A DNA stretch of 64,000 bases from Pisaster brevispinus (taxonomy: Eukaryota; Echinodermata; Asteroidea; Forcipulatida; Asteriidae), in the NCBI GenBank assembly GCA_023634235.1, contig JAMKCF010000001.1:16192258-16256257 (forward strand), given 5' to 3'. This document shows, piece after piece, positions 33,046 through 42,528 of the stretch; the first letter of the stretch is position 1; every line of letters starts with the position of its first letter. The notes under the pieces were generated by a model. That model was not told where the DNA came from. It worked only from the letters and a program-made list of their open reading frames with translations, and searched no databases. A program made the translations under genes and the position numbers.

Positions 33046-33645
33046 ATGACTCAAGTGTCTATGCTTGAGGACGTCCCTGAGAACCATGCAGAAATGTGTG
33101 CTATCAGTGACAGCCATGCAAATACAGTTCCAAACTATGCGAATGTAAATCCAAACTATGCGAAAACAGTTCCAAACCATGAGTATGAAGTTCAGTGCCA
33201 TGAGAAGTGTGATGAACAGTGCCATAAAAACTATGGTCAGTGCCATGAGAACTATGAAGGTCAGTGCCATGAGAACTATGAAGGTCAGTGCCATGAGAAC
33301 TATGAAGGTCAGTGCCATGAGAACTATGAAGGTCAGTGCCATGAGAACGATGAAGGTCAGTGCCATGAGAACTATGAAGGTCAGTGCAGTAGAATTCATG
33401 AAGTTCAGTGTCGAACCTATGAGAAACATAACAGCCATGGGAAGTGTCAAAGGAATATGAAATGTCAATGCTATGAAAAGTGTGAAGGTCCCTACAACTG
33501 TATTATGCACAACAAATGTCAAGGAAAGCATAGGAGCTTAAAGAGAACCTGTAAGAATGTACACAAAACTAAGCAGAAAAAGCAAGGAAGAACTGTAAAA
33601 AGGCACATGAGTAGTCTTGAAATGCAGAGACAAGTCCATATGTAA
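33046..33645 (+). CDS. Helentron ORF: Cys/His repeat protein of unknown function (199 aa)
   Basis: Starts at the ATG in GCGGTATGACTCAAG. An Asn/Tyr-rich N-terminal part (PNYANVNPNYAKTVPN) leads into six to seven perfect or near-perfect copies of an eight-residue unit GQCHENYE, and then a Cys- and Lys-rich tail. Regular CxH pairs every eight residues could bind metal, but this is a guess and I do not recognise a family. The frame ends at TAA (33643-33645), while the +1 frame stays open and continues toward the PHD ORF, so a frameshift near 33620-33645 may have cut an originally longer protein. Confidence 0.55.
   Translation: MTQVSMLEDVPENHAEMCAISDSHANTVPNYANVNPNYAKTVPNHEYEVQCHEKCDEQCHKNYGQCHENYEGQCHENYEGQCHENYEGQCHENYEGQCHENDEGQCHENYEGQCSRIHEVQCRTYEKHNSHGKCQRNMKCQCYEKCEGPYNCIMHNKCQGKHRSLKRTCKNVHKTKQKKQGRTVKRHMSSLEMQRQVHM
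33235..33402 (+). repeat. 24-bp coding minisatellite (GQCHENYE)n
   Basis: Seven consecutive 24-bp units starting GGTCAGTGCCATGAGAACTA; the first four are essentially identical, the fifth has AACGAT for AACTAT and the seventh is diverged. The period keeps the frame. Confidence 0.9.
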
Positions 33646-34687
33646 CAATGACAAACCTGATATTATAAAGTATAAAAGTTCATGTGATTATAAGTGCTTT
33701 GACAGAAAGTATCAGGGTAGCGTTTTGTACAGATGTAAAGTTGTGTCTGTGCTGAGAGTGAAAAGATTGACTCGACTGTCCAAAGTAAGTAATCCTAAAG
33801 GATTGAGGCGACTTGATAAGTATAACTAGATTGAGCATTGTGGAAGGGGTAAAGTGTTGGAATGTACAGAGGAGGTTATTCAGCGATATAAGAGAAAGAA
33901 GATATCCAGAGGGTACAAGAGAAAAATGAGAAGAGAGGCATTTAGACAGTCTCATAATATCAGGAAAGGTGGTAAGGTTATAGAGTGCCGTATGAGCAAG
34001 AAAGACAGAATATTGCATGAAAAGGCGCAGAAAGATATTTTTGATCATACTAGAGGAAGCCTGAATACTGTTGTGAAGAAAATGAAAGACGTTGGAAAGC
34101 CACTTGGAACAAAGAGTTCATATAAACATGGGAGATTGGTGAACAAGAAGTTCAAGAGAATTGAGAATGTCACTTCTAAATGTAAACATAGTACATGTGA
34201 GAGACAAATTAAGTTGAGTAAAAAGGGTGCACAAAATGAGGTTGGTAAATGTCAAGTGACAAATGATCATGAAACACAATGCTGGCTGTGCGATAAGATG
34301 ATAGGTACATTTGAAGCCAGGTTACAATGTGAATGTAGACTGTGTTACCATGCCGATTGCATTGCATTTACAGAAGAAAGTGAATTATTATTAACAAAGC
34401 AGTCATTTGTATGGATATGTTGTAAATGTAGAGGAAGTAATTATTGTCAATCTTTGCACTGTGATTTTGGTATTCCCTCAGATGAGAACATGTATTACAC
34501 TCTGGACAACTCCAATGAAGAGGTGGTAATGAAGGACACATGTCATCTAAATACTCATGAGGACACTAAACAAGACAATGGAGAAACAGCTTGCACAAGT
34601 TGTAAATCATGCTTAGCAGGTATGACAAAGCATCAGACGATAGTAAAACAGTGTGGAGGATATAACCTAAGAAAGAAAAAAGTATAG
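33617..34687 (+). pseudogene. Helentron ORF: basic PHD-finger protein, interrupted by TAG
   Basis: One frame is open from 33617 to 34687 except for a TAG at 33827-33829. The first part is Lys/Arg-rich (e.g. KRKKISRGYKRKMRR). From about 34280 there is a C4HC3 PHD-type zinc finger: CWLC, then CRLC, H-A-D-C, and W-I-C-C-K-C, with the tryptophan two residues before the last Cys pair as in PHD fingers. The protein ends YNLRKKKV at TAG 34685-34687. The same frame stays open from there into the next ORF at 34748. PHD fingers read histone tails, so a role in chromatin targeting is plausible but inferred. No good ATG starts the segment after the first TAG until 33926. Confidence 0.65.
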
Positions 34688-34747
34688 AGACAAGAAACAT
34701 ACGAATCAAACGAAACCAAGAAGGAACCAGAAGTAAAAAGAAGCACA

Positions 34748-36316
34748 ATGACTAAAGCCATGAAAGACATAATAGTTAATGATGATGGGGGTAACAGAGA
34801 ATGTTCTCAAACATGTGAAACAAGAAAGAGGCCATTGTCACCTTGTAATGAATTAAATGAAACTTACAAGAAGAAAGATGCAAGTTTAAGAGAAATACAA
34901 AGTTTAGTTGTACAGGGACATTTTCATCAAGGTCATCTAAAATTTGGTGTCAATACCGGGAAACAGTGTGTTGCAAATACCTTGACTGCTGTGATATACA
35001 GTCACATTAAAGAATTGAGGCAGTGGACTAGTAATGACATGGATTTAGTTTTGAACACTGGTGATGAATTGTATGGTCATTTATCTAATAGTTCCACAAT
35101 CAATAATGACTATTTGTTAGTTAGTGAATTGCCGAATGAGCTGATTTTATTTGACAAGAGCTACACAATGATTTATCATGAATCAGTAAGTGGGATGTTT
35201 GAAGATGATGGAAATCTGTCAGAATTTAACATGGTTAGATTAGATGAAGCTCTTGAGGAGAAATTGCAGAGATATGGTGCATGTTTTATCTGTTTCAATG
35301 GAAACACATTTGGTGTGATTGCACAAAATGGAGTATTTTATATTTTTGATTCGCATTCTAGAAACTGCAATGGCTGTCAAGTACAAGACAGGAAAAGTCT
35401 GATGAAATGTGCTGTGTCTTGGCAAGATGTTTACAGGTATTGTACACAACCGGGGCATTCAATGAACTTGTCTAATAATGAACAATTTGAAATTACTGGA
35501 GTAACCATATGTCAAGACAATGATGCTTGTGCAAGTGTCAATGAAGATTGTAATCACAGAGATGTTTATGACCCTTTTAACCTATCGAGTATTTGTAATT
35601 TAGAAGAAGACAATCGAAACAAAGAGAGCAAGGAAAAGATGTATGGCAATGTCAGTTGTGAATATTCTAATGATTTGTCTGACAGTGGGGAACATGTCCA
35701 AGATAACGAAAGTGAAACTGAAATTGTAATGGAAGTCGTGAATGAGTCGGGTACTTTTAAGTTCAATCCACTGACATTTGAACATCAAAAGTCACTGTGT
35801 AAATCTGTTGGTATTGGTAACGTCAAACCCGTATCAGAAATGCTTATGGAAAGTGTCAACATTGGTGAGCCTGATCAGATAAGAACTATTACAGGTGATG
35901 GCAACTGTTTTTTCAGAAGTGTTTCATATGCAATATCTGGTACTGAGCGTTATCATATGCGACTGAGAATGGATATTGTCAATCAGTTATTGAAGGATGC
36001 TAGTTATTACAAGACATACTTGAGACAAGGATACAGGGATGTGGAAGATTATGTCCAGAGGCAAAGAATGTTCAATTCAGGTATATGGGCCACTGAAATT
36101 GAGATTATGGCATGTGCACATTTCCTTGCAACTGACATATATACATTTTCTAATACTGGTAGATGGTACATATTTTCAGGACAGATGGCAGGAATAGGTA
36201 CTGTGACATCCAATGCAGGGATTTATCTGAATCATGCAAGTGGAATACATTATGATGTGGTGCTATCAGTGCACATGTTACCAATGGAAACAAGTCAGTG
36301 GAGAGCAAATAATTGA
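34748..36316 (+). CDS. Helentron ORF: dual cysteine protease, C76-like plus OTU (522 aa)
   Basis: The N-terminal half (about residues 45-235) resembles the ubiquitin-specific protease fold of herpesvirus large tegument proteins (peptidase family C76) as found in eukaryotic transposons: catalytic-type C74 in GKQCVANT and D201/H203 in FDSHSRN. An acidic linker follows (about 280-335). The C-terminal part is an OTU domain: D384-G-N-C387 in GDGNCFFR, the conserved GIWATEIE (W447) and H501 in HYDVVL. All expected catalytic residues are present in both halves, so both may remove ubiquitin or cleave polyproteins; substrates are unknown. It lies between the PHD ORF and the Rep ORF on the same strand. 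Its frame ends at TGA, but the +1 frame continues openly from about 36300, so the original protein may have been longer. Confidence 0.75.
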   Translation: MTKAMKDIIVNDDGGNRECSQTCETRKRPLSPCNELNETYKKKDASLREIQSLVVQGHFHQGHLKFGVNTGKQCVANTLTAVIYSHIKELRQWTSNDMDLVLNTGDELYGHLSNSSTINNDYLLVSELPNELILFDKSYTMIYHESVSGMFEDDGNLSEFNMVRLDEALEEKLQRYGACFICFNGNTFGVIAQNGVFYIFDSHSRNCNGCQVQDRKSLMKCAVSWQDVYRYCTQPGHSMNLSNNEQFEITGVTICQDNDACASVNEDCNHRDVYDPFNLSSICNLEEDNRNKESKEKMYGNVSCEYSNDLSDSGEHVQDNESETEIVMEVVNESGTFKFNPLTFEHQKSLCKSVGIGNVKPVSEMLMESVNIGEPDQIRTITGDGNCFFRSVSYAISGTERYHMRLRMDIVNQLLKDASYYKTYLRQGYRDVEDYVQRQRMFNSGIWATEIEIMACAHFLATDIYTFSNTGRWYIFSGQMAGIGTVTSNAGIYLNHASGIHYDVVLSVHMLPMETSQWRANN

Positions 36317-36752
36317 TTTGGATGAGTCTAGTGTTTGTGATGAAGTTCATGAAGAAACTGGTGTATGTATTAATGAAAATATTGATGAAGATACTTTGAG
36401 GCATGACATAAATGATGAATTGTCAGATGATCATAAGAAGCACATAAAGAATGAGGATGAGGTTTGCATTAAAGCCTCAAAACAAAAGAAACGTAAACAA
36501 AGTGCAGCAATGAAAAGAAAGCATGACAGAGAAAGGAAGAGAAAGAAATATCATGAAGAAAAAGAAAACAAAAAACAATGCATAGGCCATGATAAAAATG
36601 ACAGTGATCCAGCAGTGAAACAAAATGAAAGTAAACAATACAGCAAAATGAAATATGATGCAAACACTTTGTATAAAGAGTATAAAAAATGTGCCGCTAA
36701 AAAAACACAAAGAAAAAATATGTTCTATCAGGGGAAAAAAGGAAAGAAATGA
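36234..36752 (+). CDS. Helentron: acidic then Lys-rich segment, +1 frame continuation
   Basis: This frame overlaps the end of the protease ORF by about 80 bp. From 36300 it encodes an acidic stretch (DLDESSVCDEVHEETG) and then a highly basic one (KQKKRKQSAAMKRKHDRERK), followed by units resembling LYKEYKKCAAKKTQRKN. It has no ATG context of its own that is convincing. It more likely represents the middle of a protein whose frame was broken at both ends (near 36300 and 36750). No domain is recognised. Confidence 0.45.
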   Translation: MQVEYIMMWCYQCTCYQWKQVSGEQIIDLDESSVCDEVHEETGVCINENIDEDTLRHDINDELSDDHKKHIKNEDEVCIKASKQKKRKQSAAMKRKHDRERKRKKYHEEKENKKQCIGHDKNDSDPAVKQNESKQYSKMKYDANTLYKEYKKCAAKKTQRKNMFYQGKKGKK

Positions 36753-37224
36753 AAGCAAAGTACTGTGAATCTGTCCAATATAAAGAGAGAAAAAAATGTG
36801 CACGTAAAAGAGTTCATGAGAAGAATAAACACAAAATAAATAATACCAGAAAAATTAAATACAATGCTGATGATAGATACAAGAAAGAAAAACAGGCTAC
36901 TGACAGATTAAGGTATCAGTGTAATTTGGAGTACAAAATGAACAAAAATAATAGTAATAAAATACACTATCACTCAAATGCGCAGTACAGGTATAGTTTA
37001 ATAAATAACATCAAAAAGAAATATCAAACAAATGTACAATACAGGTATCATTTAATAAATAACAACAAAAATAAATATCATACAAATGCACTGTACAGGT
37101 ATAATTTAATAAATAACATCAAAAAGAAATATCATACAAATACACTGTACAGGTATAATTTAATCAATAACATCAAAAAGAAATTCATACAAATGCACTG
37201 TACAGGTATAATTTAATAAATAAC
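36749..37224 (+). repeat. Helentron: tandem 54-bp coding repeat (YRYNLINNIKKKYHTNA)
   Basis: At least five consecutive copies of an 18-codon unit, preceded by more diverged ones (QYKERKKCARKRVHEKN). The protein frame runs 36749-37216 and then passes into the frame of the 37225 ORF. At about 37181-37184 the unit reads AAATTCATAC where its neighbours have AAATATCATAC, a one-base loss that accounts for the frame change. The repeats encode a very basic, Tyr/Asn-rich arm just before the Rep domain. The function is unknown; nucleic-acid binding is a reasonable guess. Confidence 0.75.
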
Positions 37225-40200
37225 ATGAAAAAGAAATATACAAATGCACTGTACAGGTATAATTTAATCAATAACATCAAAAAGAAGTACAGTGGAAATC
37301 CATTTTTCAAACAGAAACCAAAAGATGCCACTGTACAAAAGAGATTGGTTCTGAAGGAAAAAAGACAACATATTGCCAATATAATTCAAAATTTTAAGGA
37401 AAAAACGAGTTCAGGACCAGAATTTATTTGTGCTGTTTGTTTGAAATTACTGTTTAGAAATCAAGTCATAAAGTGTAACAAAGAGAGATATAGACATTCA
37501 GAATACGTATCTGAAAAGTATTTGCATAGGTGTAATGAGGAATGTAGAACAAAAGACTGTGCTTTGTCTAAATGTAGATCATGCCTATGGATATGTTATA
37601 CTTGTCACAGGAAGTTACTTGCAAATAGAATACCAGCCGAGGCATGTGCCAACAATTTAACTCTTTCAGATATTCCAGAAAGACTGAAACGACTGAATAA
37701 TCTTGAACAACATTTAATTGCTAGAAGTATTGCATTCATGAAGATAATTAATCTTCCAAAAGGTGGACAAAATGGAATCATAGGTCCATGTGTGTGTGTT
37801 CCATCAAACACTACAGAATGTGTGCAGTCATTGCCAAGAAGTCAAAATGAAAATGAAATTATTCGGATCAAGTTGAAGAGGAAGTTGTCATATAAAGGCT
37901 ACTATAAATACAAATTTGTCAATAAGTCACATGTTGAAGAAGCTTTACTTTATCTTAAAGCAAATAACAAATGGTACAATGATATTGTAATTGAGGAAGA
38001 CTGGATAAATCCTATACCTGATGAACCTTCTAACAATGAGATTGAGGAAGAAAATGAGAAAGATGAATGTAGTGATGAAGAAGAAGATACTGATGAAGAC
38101 AGGTTAGGTGGAATCCAGTTTGATACCTGCATGCAACCGATGGACATTGGTCAGGAAATTTTAGATCAGTACTTTGATGATGTGTTTTGTGTAGCTCCAT
38201 GTGAGGGTAATAATCCAGTAAGAGTCTTGATGGAAGAAGGAAATGAAGCTAAATGTTTTCCAACATTATTTCCAACAGGTAGTCCGATATTCAGTGATAA
38301 GCGTAATGTCAGAATAACACTGTGCAGATATTTGCTCAATAGATTGATGAATGTTGACAATAGATTTTCAAAAAATGTGGACTATATTTTCTATGCTCAG
38401 TATATTTCCGAAATTGAACAAGTACTATCATGTGTATCCATTGCGCTCCGCAAAGGTTGTGTAAAAACAAGAGAAGGACGTAATTTAACTGCATCAATGT
38501 TAAATAAGGATAAATTGCGGAATTTCTTGAAGAATGATAATGGTTACAAGTTCTTGAAACCCATCAGAGGCACAAGTCCATATTGGCAATCAACACAGAG
38601 AGATATATATGCTATGATAAGACAGCTTGGCTTACCAACATGGTTCTGTTCATTTTCCTCTGCAGATATGAGATGGCCTGAAGTCATTACTACTTTGTTT
38701 AAGCAACAAGGTGACTGTAGATCAATAGAGGAATTAGATTGGAATGATAAATGCATGCTACTTAAAAGTAATCCTGTAACTGTTGCAAGAATTTTTGATC
38801 GAAGGTTTCATATGTTTTTGAAAGAGGTTATCTTGTCAGAAGCTCAACCGATTGGTAAAGTTGTTGACTACTTCTATAGAATAGAGTTTCAGTTACGTGG
38901 AAGTCCACACACGCATTGCTTTTTCTGGATTGAGAATGCTCCCAAATTAGATACTGATAAAGATGAGGAAGTTATTACATTTATTGATAAATATGTTTCT
39001 TGCAAAATGCCATCAGAGGTAGAAGATTTCAAATTAAATGATATTTTATCACATGTTCAAATGCACAGTCGGAAACACTCAAAAAGTTGCAAAAAGAAGG
39101 GGACGGAATGCAGATTCAACTTTCCAAGACCTCCATCTGAAAGGACATTTGTTGTAAGACATAAACCAGATGAGGATAATAAAATAAACAAGGCAAGTGC
39201 AAAACAAGAATCTGATCATGCAAAAGAACTGTTGAAAAGTGTTTGGGAAGCAGTGAAGAAAGAAGATAACCAGCATAAGTCAACACATGAGATTTTTAAA
39301 GATATTGGAATAACTCAAAAAACATTTGAAGAAGCAAATACAATTTTGACCAATAAAATTAGTCTTGTGTTAAAGCGTAATCCACAAGATGTCTGGGTCA
39401 ATCAGTATAATCCACATTTGTCACTGGCATGGAATGCTAATTTAGATATTCAGTATATTACTGATATTTATGGGTGTGTTGGATACATTGCATCATATAT
39501 TTCAAAGGGAGAACGTGAGATGGGGATGTTACTCAATCAAGCACAAAAAGAGGCAGTGAAAGGAAACTTAGATGCTAGACAAAGTATGAAACAGATTGGA
39601 CAAGTGTATATGCAAAATAGAGAGGTTTCAGCACAAGAAGCTTGTTTTCGTGTGTGTAATTTGCGATTGAAAGAAGGTTCAAGAAAGGTAGAGTTTATAC
39701 CAATAGGAGAGAATCCTGTGACAATGAGTTTGCCATTAAGATTGATTCAAAATAGACAAAATGATGGGGATGAGAATGTATGGATGTCTAGTAGGATTGA
39801 CAAATACAAAGCAAGACCCAAATCACATGAATTCAATACAATGTGTTTGGCAACTTTTTGCTCAGAATACCGGGTGTTATGTAGCACTGAAGCAGCAAAG
39901 GTTTATAGACGTGGGAAAATGTCGAAACATATTCACCAGTTACAAAATAATTTAGGAGTCGTACAGAAACGCACAAGAACAGGTAATGCTGTTATAAAGT
40001 ATCCAATGTTCTCTGAAATCAAATATCCAGAAAAGTACTTTCACAGTATTTTACAACTTTTCCTTCCATATCGTGTGGATTCACATTTGAAGCCTTCACA
40101 GTTTGAGACATTTGAAGAATTTTATAAAAGTGGATGTGTTAAACTTGTTCGTGACATTGAATGTGTGAAAACAACTGTGGACAATAATAGGAATAAGTTT

Positions 40201-41391
40201 GAGGCTAACATTGAGTCCATGGAAGATGTTGAACAGTACTTAAACAAGTTTGGTCTTCAGGAAGATGCATGGGCTTTAATCTGTCCAGAGACTGAGGCAC
40301 AGAGACTTGAATGTCAAAGTGAAAAGAATGTTGCAACTGAAGATAGTGAAGATGAACTTGTGATACCTGATCTGAAGTCTGATAAGAGAGATGACCTAGG
40401 ATACTGCATTGAACCCCATGGTGCTCGCTTACCTAGAAAAGAAGCTCAGGGTCTAATGAGAATAATGAATGATCAACAAAGTCAAGTATTCTATACAATA
40501 AGACAGTGGTGTATTGATAAAGTCAAAGGTGGAAATCCAAAACCTTTTCACATATTTCTAACTGGAGGAGCTGGCACAGGAAAGTCTCATGTTATAAAAT
40601 GTATTTATAATGAGTCGATACGTTTACTGCAAAGAATGAATCATAATCCTGATGATGTTTCTGTCTTATTGACTGCACCTACAGGAGTTGCTGTATTTAA
40701 TATCAATGGATCCACACTGCACAGTGCCTTATCAATAACAACTGATATTTCACTACCCTATAAACCACTAGGTGAGGAAAAACTAAGTACACTGCGTAAT
40801 AAATTGGCATCTCTACATATTTTGATTATTGATGAAATATCGATGGTTGATCAGAAAATGATGTGTTACATCCATGGAAGATTGAGACAGTTAAAACAAA
40901 CAAGGACTCAGTGTGCATTTGGGAATGTTAGCATACTTGCAGTTGGTGATTTTTATCAGCTACCCCCAGTTAAAGGGAAATCTTTACATCATAAAACTGT
41001 TGAGTCAAGCTTATGGCATGATAATTTCAAAGTGTTTGAGTTGAAAGAAATTATGAGGCAAAAGGATGACATGATATTTACTCAATTATTGAACAAATTG
41101 CGAGTGAAAAAGAAAAAAGAAAAACTGTCAGATGAAGATACAGCTATATTAAAGGCATGTGAAACTGGAGAGGACATGAATGATGCACTTCACATCTACC
41201 CTACTAATAAACAAGTGAATAAGTACAATCTGCAAACAATGCATGGAAAGTGTCCAGAATCTATGTGTATTGAGGCTAAGGATTATGAAAAAGATGGAAG
41301 TGGTCAGCTCAGACAGAGAGAGAAGCCATTGCAATCAGAACGGACTTTGTGTAGATCGTTATGGACTGGCGTCGGTGCTAGGGTTATGTAA
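37225..41391 (+). CDS. Helentron Rep/helicase, N-terminal 1388 aa, stopped by TAA
   Basis: After residual basic repeats comes a Cys-rich domain resembling DUF6570 (FICAVCLKLL... LWICYTCHRKL... IPERLKRLN... EQHLIA), then a Helitron-like N domain and the HUH nickase: H562-T-H564 in GSPHTHCFFW and the paired tyrosines Y754/Y758 in GYIASYISKGE. A PIF1-family helicase follows with Walker A GGAGTGKS (K1120) and Walker B IIDEIS (D1203), then VGDFYQLPP. Rep proteins of this kind nick and rejoin one strand during rolling-circle transposition. The frame ends with TAA at 41389-41391 directly after GARVM, in the middle of the helicase. The same frame stays open beyond it. Its opening is also unnatural, because it begins in the repeat after a frameshift. 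Thus a broken gene rather than a natural end. Confidence 0.85.
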   Translation: MKKKYTNALYRYNLINNIKKKYSGNPFFKQKPKDATVQKRLVLKEKRQHIANIIQNFKEKTSSGPEFICAVCLKLLFRNQVIKCNKERYRHSEYVSEKYLHRCNEECRTKDCALSKCRSCLWICYTCHRKLLANRIPAEACANNLTLSDIPERLKRLNNLEQHLIARSIAFMKIINLPKGGQNGIIGPCVCVPSNTTECVQSLPRSQNENEIIRIKLKRKLSYKGYYKYKFVNKSHVEEALLYLKANNKWYNDIVIEEDWINPIPDEPSNNEIEEENEKDECSDEEEDTDEDRLGGIQFDTCMQPMDIGQEILDQYFDDVFCVAPCEGNNPVRVLMEEGNEAKCFPTLFPTGSPIFSDKRNVRITLCRYLLNRLMNVDNRFSKNVDYIFYAQYISEIEQVLSCVSIALRKGCVKTREGRNLTASMLNKDKLRNFLKNDNGYKFLKPIRGTSPYWQSTQRDIYAMIRQLGLPTWFCSFSSADMRWPEVITTLFKQQGDCRSIEELDWNDKCMLLKSNPVTVARIFDRRFHMFLKEVILSEAQPIGKVVDYFYRIEFQLRGSPHTHCFFWIENAPKLDTDKDEEVITFIDKYVSCKMPSEVEDFKLNDILSHVQMHSRKHSKSCKKKGTECRFNFPRPPSERTFVVRHKPDEDNKINKASAKQESDHAKELLKSVWEAVKKEDNQHKSTHEIFKDIGITQKTFEEANTILTNKISLVLKRNPQDVWVNQYNPHLSLAWNANLDIQYITDIYGCVGYIASYISKGEREMGMLLNQAQKEAVKGNLDARQSMKQIGQVYMQNREVSAQEACFRVCNLRLKEGSRKVEFIPIGENPVTMSLPLRLIQNRQNDGDENVWMSSRIDKYKARPKSHEFNTMCLATFCSEYRVLCSTEAAKVYRRGKMSKHIHQLQNNLGVVQKRTRTGNAVIKYPMFSEIKYPEKYFHSILQLFLPYRVDSHLKPSQFETFEEFYKSGCVKLVRDIECVKTTVDNNRNKFEANIESMEDVEQYLNKFGLQEDAWALICPETEAQRLECQSEKNVATEDSEDELVIPDLKSDKRDDLGYCIEPHGARLPRKEAQGLMRIMNDQQSQVFYTIRQWCIDKVKGGNPKPFHIFLTGGAGTGKSHVIKCIYNESIRLLQRMNHNPDDVSVLLTAPTGVAVFNINGSTLHSALSITTDISLPYKPLGEEKLSTLRNKLASLHILIIDEISMVDQKMMCYIHGRLRQLKQTRTQCAFGNVSILAVGDFYQLPPVKGKSLHHKTVESSLWHDNFKVFELKEIMRQKDDMIFTQLLNKLRVKKKKEKLSDEDTAILKACETGEDMNDALHIYPTNKQVNKYNLQTMHGKCPESMCIEAKDYEKDGSGQLRQREKPLQSERTLCRSLWTGVGARVM

Positions 41392-42528
41392 ACCAGAAAT
41401 ATAGATGTATCGGATGGATTGGTCAATGGGGCTTTTGGAATTGTTGTTGGAATAGAAATGTTACAAGATAAATCTGGACCCAAGTGTATCAGGGTAGCCT
41501 TTGATAATGAGAGTGTTGGAGCTAAATGCAGAAGGCAGTCAGTGTCCTTGGATGATCACAGAACTGTTTCAATTGACATTGAAGAAGAGAATATTGGTAA
41601 AAAGTGCACTCGTAAACAATTTCCGTTGAAACTGGCATGGGCTTGTACAGCACACAGGTGCCAAGGAATGACAACAAACAAAGCTGTAGTGTGCCTAACA
41701 AAAACCTTTGCAGCAGGGCAAGCATACGTCAGTCTGAGTCGTGTGACATCATTGAGTGGTCTCATTATTGAAGATTTTGATGAGAAGTATATTCACTGTG
41801 ATAAATCAGTTGCACAATCTTTCAATGAAATGTCTGAATTGAGTTTAATTGATGAAAGATATCCAGAAAAGAGTTCATGTACCACTATCATATTGCATAA
41901 TGTTCAAGGTTTCAAGAATCACTTTATGGATTTAAAAGGGCAACCTAGAATGAAAAATTCAGATTTTATGTGTCTTACTGAAATATGGGTTAATTTGGAT
42001 GATGAAATTGTAGAATTGAATTTAGAAGATTTCAAAAGTTACCATCAAATTAGATCAATGTCATATGATGTTTCCATGAGAACATTACAGCAACAAAGTC
42101 ATGGAGGTGTTTCAGTTTATGGCAAGAAAAGCAGAAGTTTTAGTCGGTTGAACTTTACATGTCAAAATTTAGAATATTTTGCCTTTCATATTGTTTCAAT
42201 TACATCTGTAGTAGTAGCAGTGATATACCGACCCCCATGTTACAAGGTAAATGATTTTGTGATTAACCTGTCAGACTTGATTACTGAAATTCATAAGATC
42301 ACTCATAGAAGTATAATAATGGGAGATTTTAATGAGAATCTTTTCAACAATTGTTCACATGTTGAGAAGTTAATGAAAGACCAGGGATATAAACAATGTG
42401 TGCAAGATGCAACTACTGAGAACAATACATTACTGGATTATGTGTATGTCAGAGGATTGGATGATATTATTACAACTGTCATACCAACATATTATAGTTA
42501 CCATGAAGCTGTACAAATTAAGTTTTAA
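41392..42528 (+). pseudogene. Helentron helicase C-terminus and AP-endonuclease domain
   Basis: This is the in-frame continuation of the Rep/helicase after the TAA. It first completes the PIF1 helicase (LAWACTAHRCQGMT and YVSLSRV, the motifs V-VI region). It then encodes an exonuclease-endonuclease-phosphatase type domain: N in LHNVQ, E in LTEIW, YRPP, D/N in GDFNEN, D in LLDYVY, and a final S-Y-H where most relatives have S-D-H. An endonuclease fused behind the helicase is the hallmark of Helentrons and is thought to derive from a CR1-type retrotransposon. With no ATG before the helicase remnant, it would only be made by read-through of the stop. Confidence 0.8.

Larger units (their letters stand above)
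32650..42528 (+). mobile_element. Helentron-type rolling-circle transposon with protease-bearing accessory genes
   Basis: Co-oriented ORFs encode, in order, a Cys/His repeat protein, a basic PHD-finger protein, a C76-like + OTU protein, a basic repeat segment, the DUF6570-like/HUH-Y2 Rep/PIF1-type helicase and a terminal AP-endonuclease. Rep-helicase joined to an endonuclease domain defines Helentrons. Limits are uncertain: I could not find terminal sequences, so the start is the TATA-like site and the end is the endonuclease stop. The reading frame is broken at several places, so this copy is probably not autonomous. Substitutions look few, because long stretches remain open between breaks. 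Confidence 0.8.

Noticed and set aside
33028..33531. 167-codon minus-strand ORF with IVLMALTF repeats
   Set aside because: Antisense reading of the 24-bp coding minisatellite.
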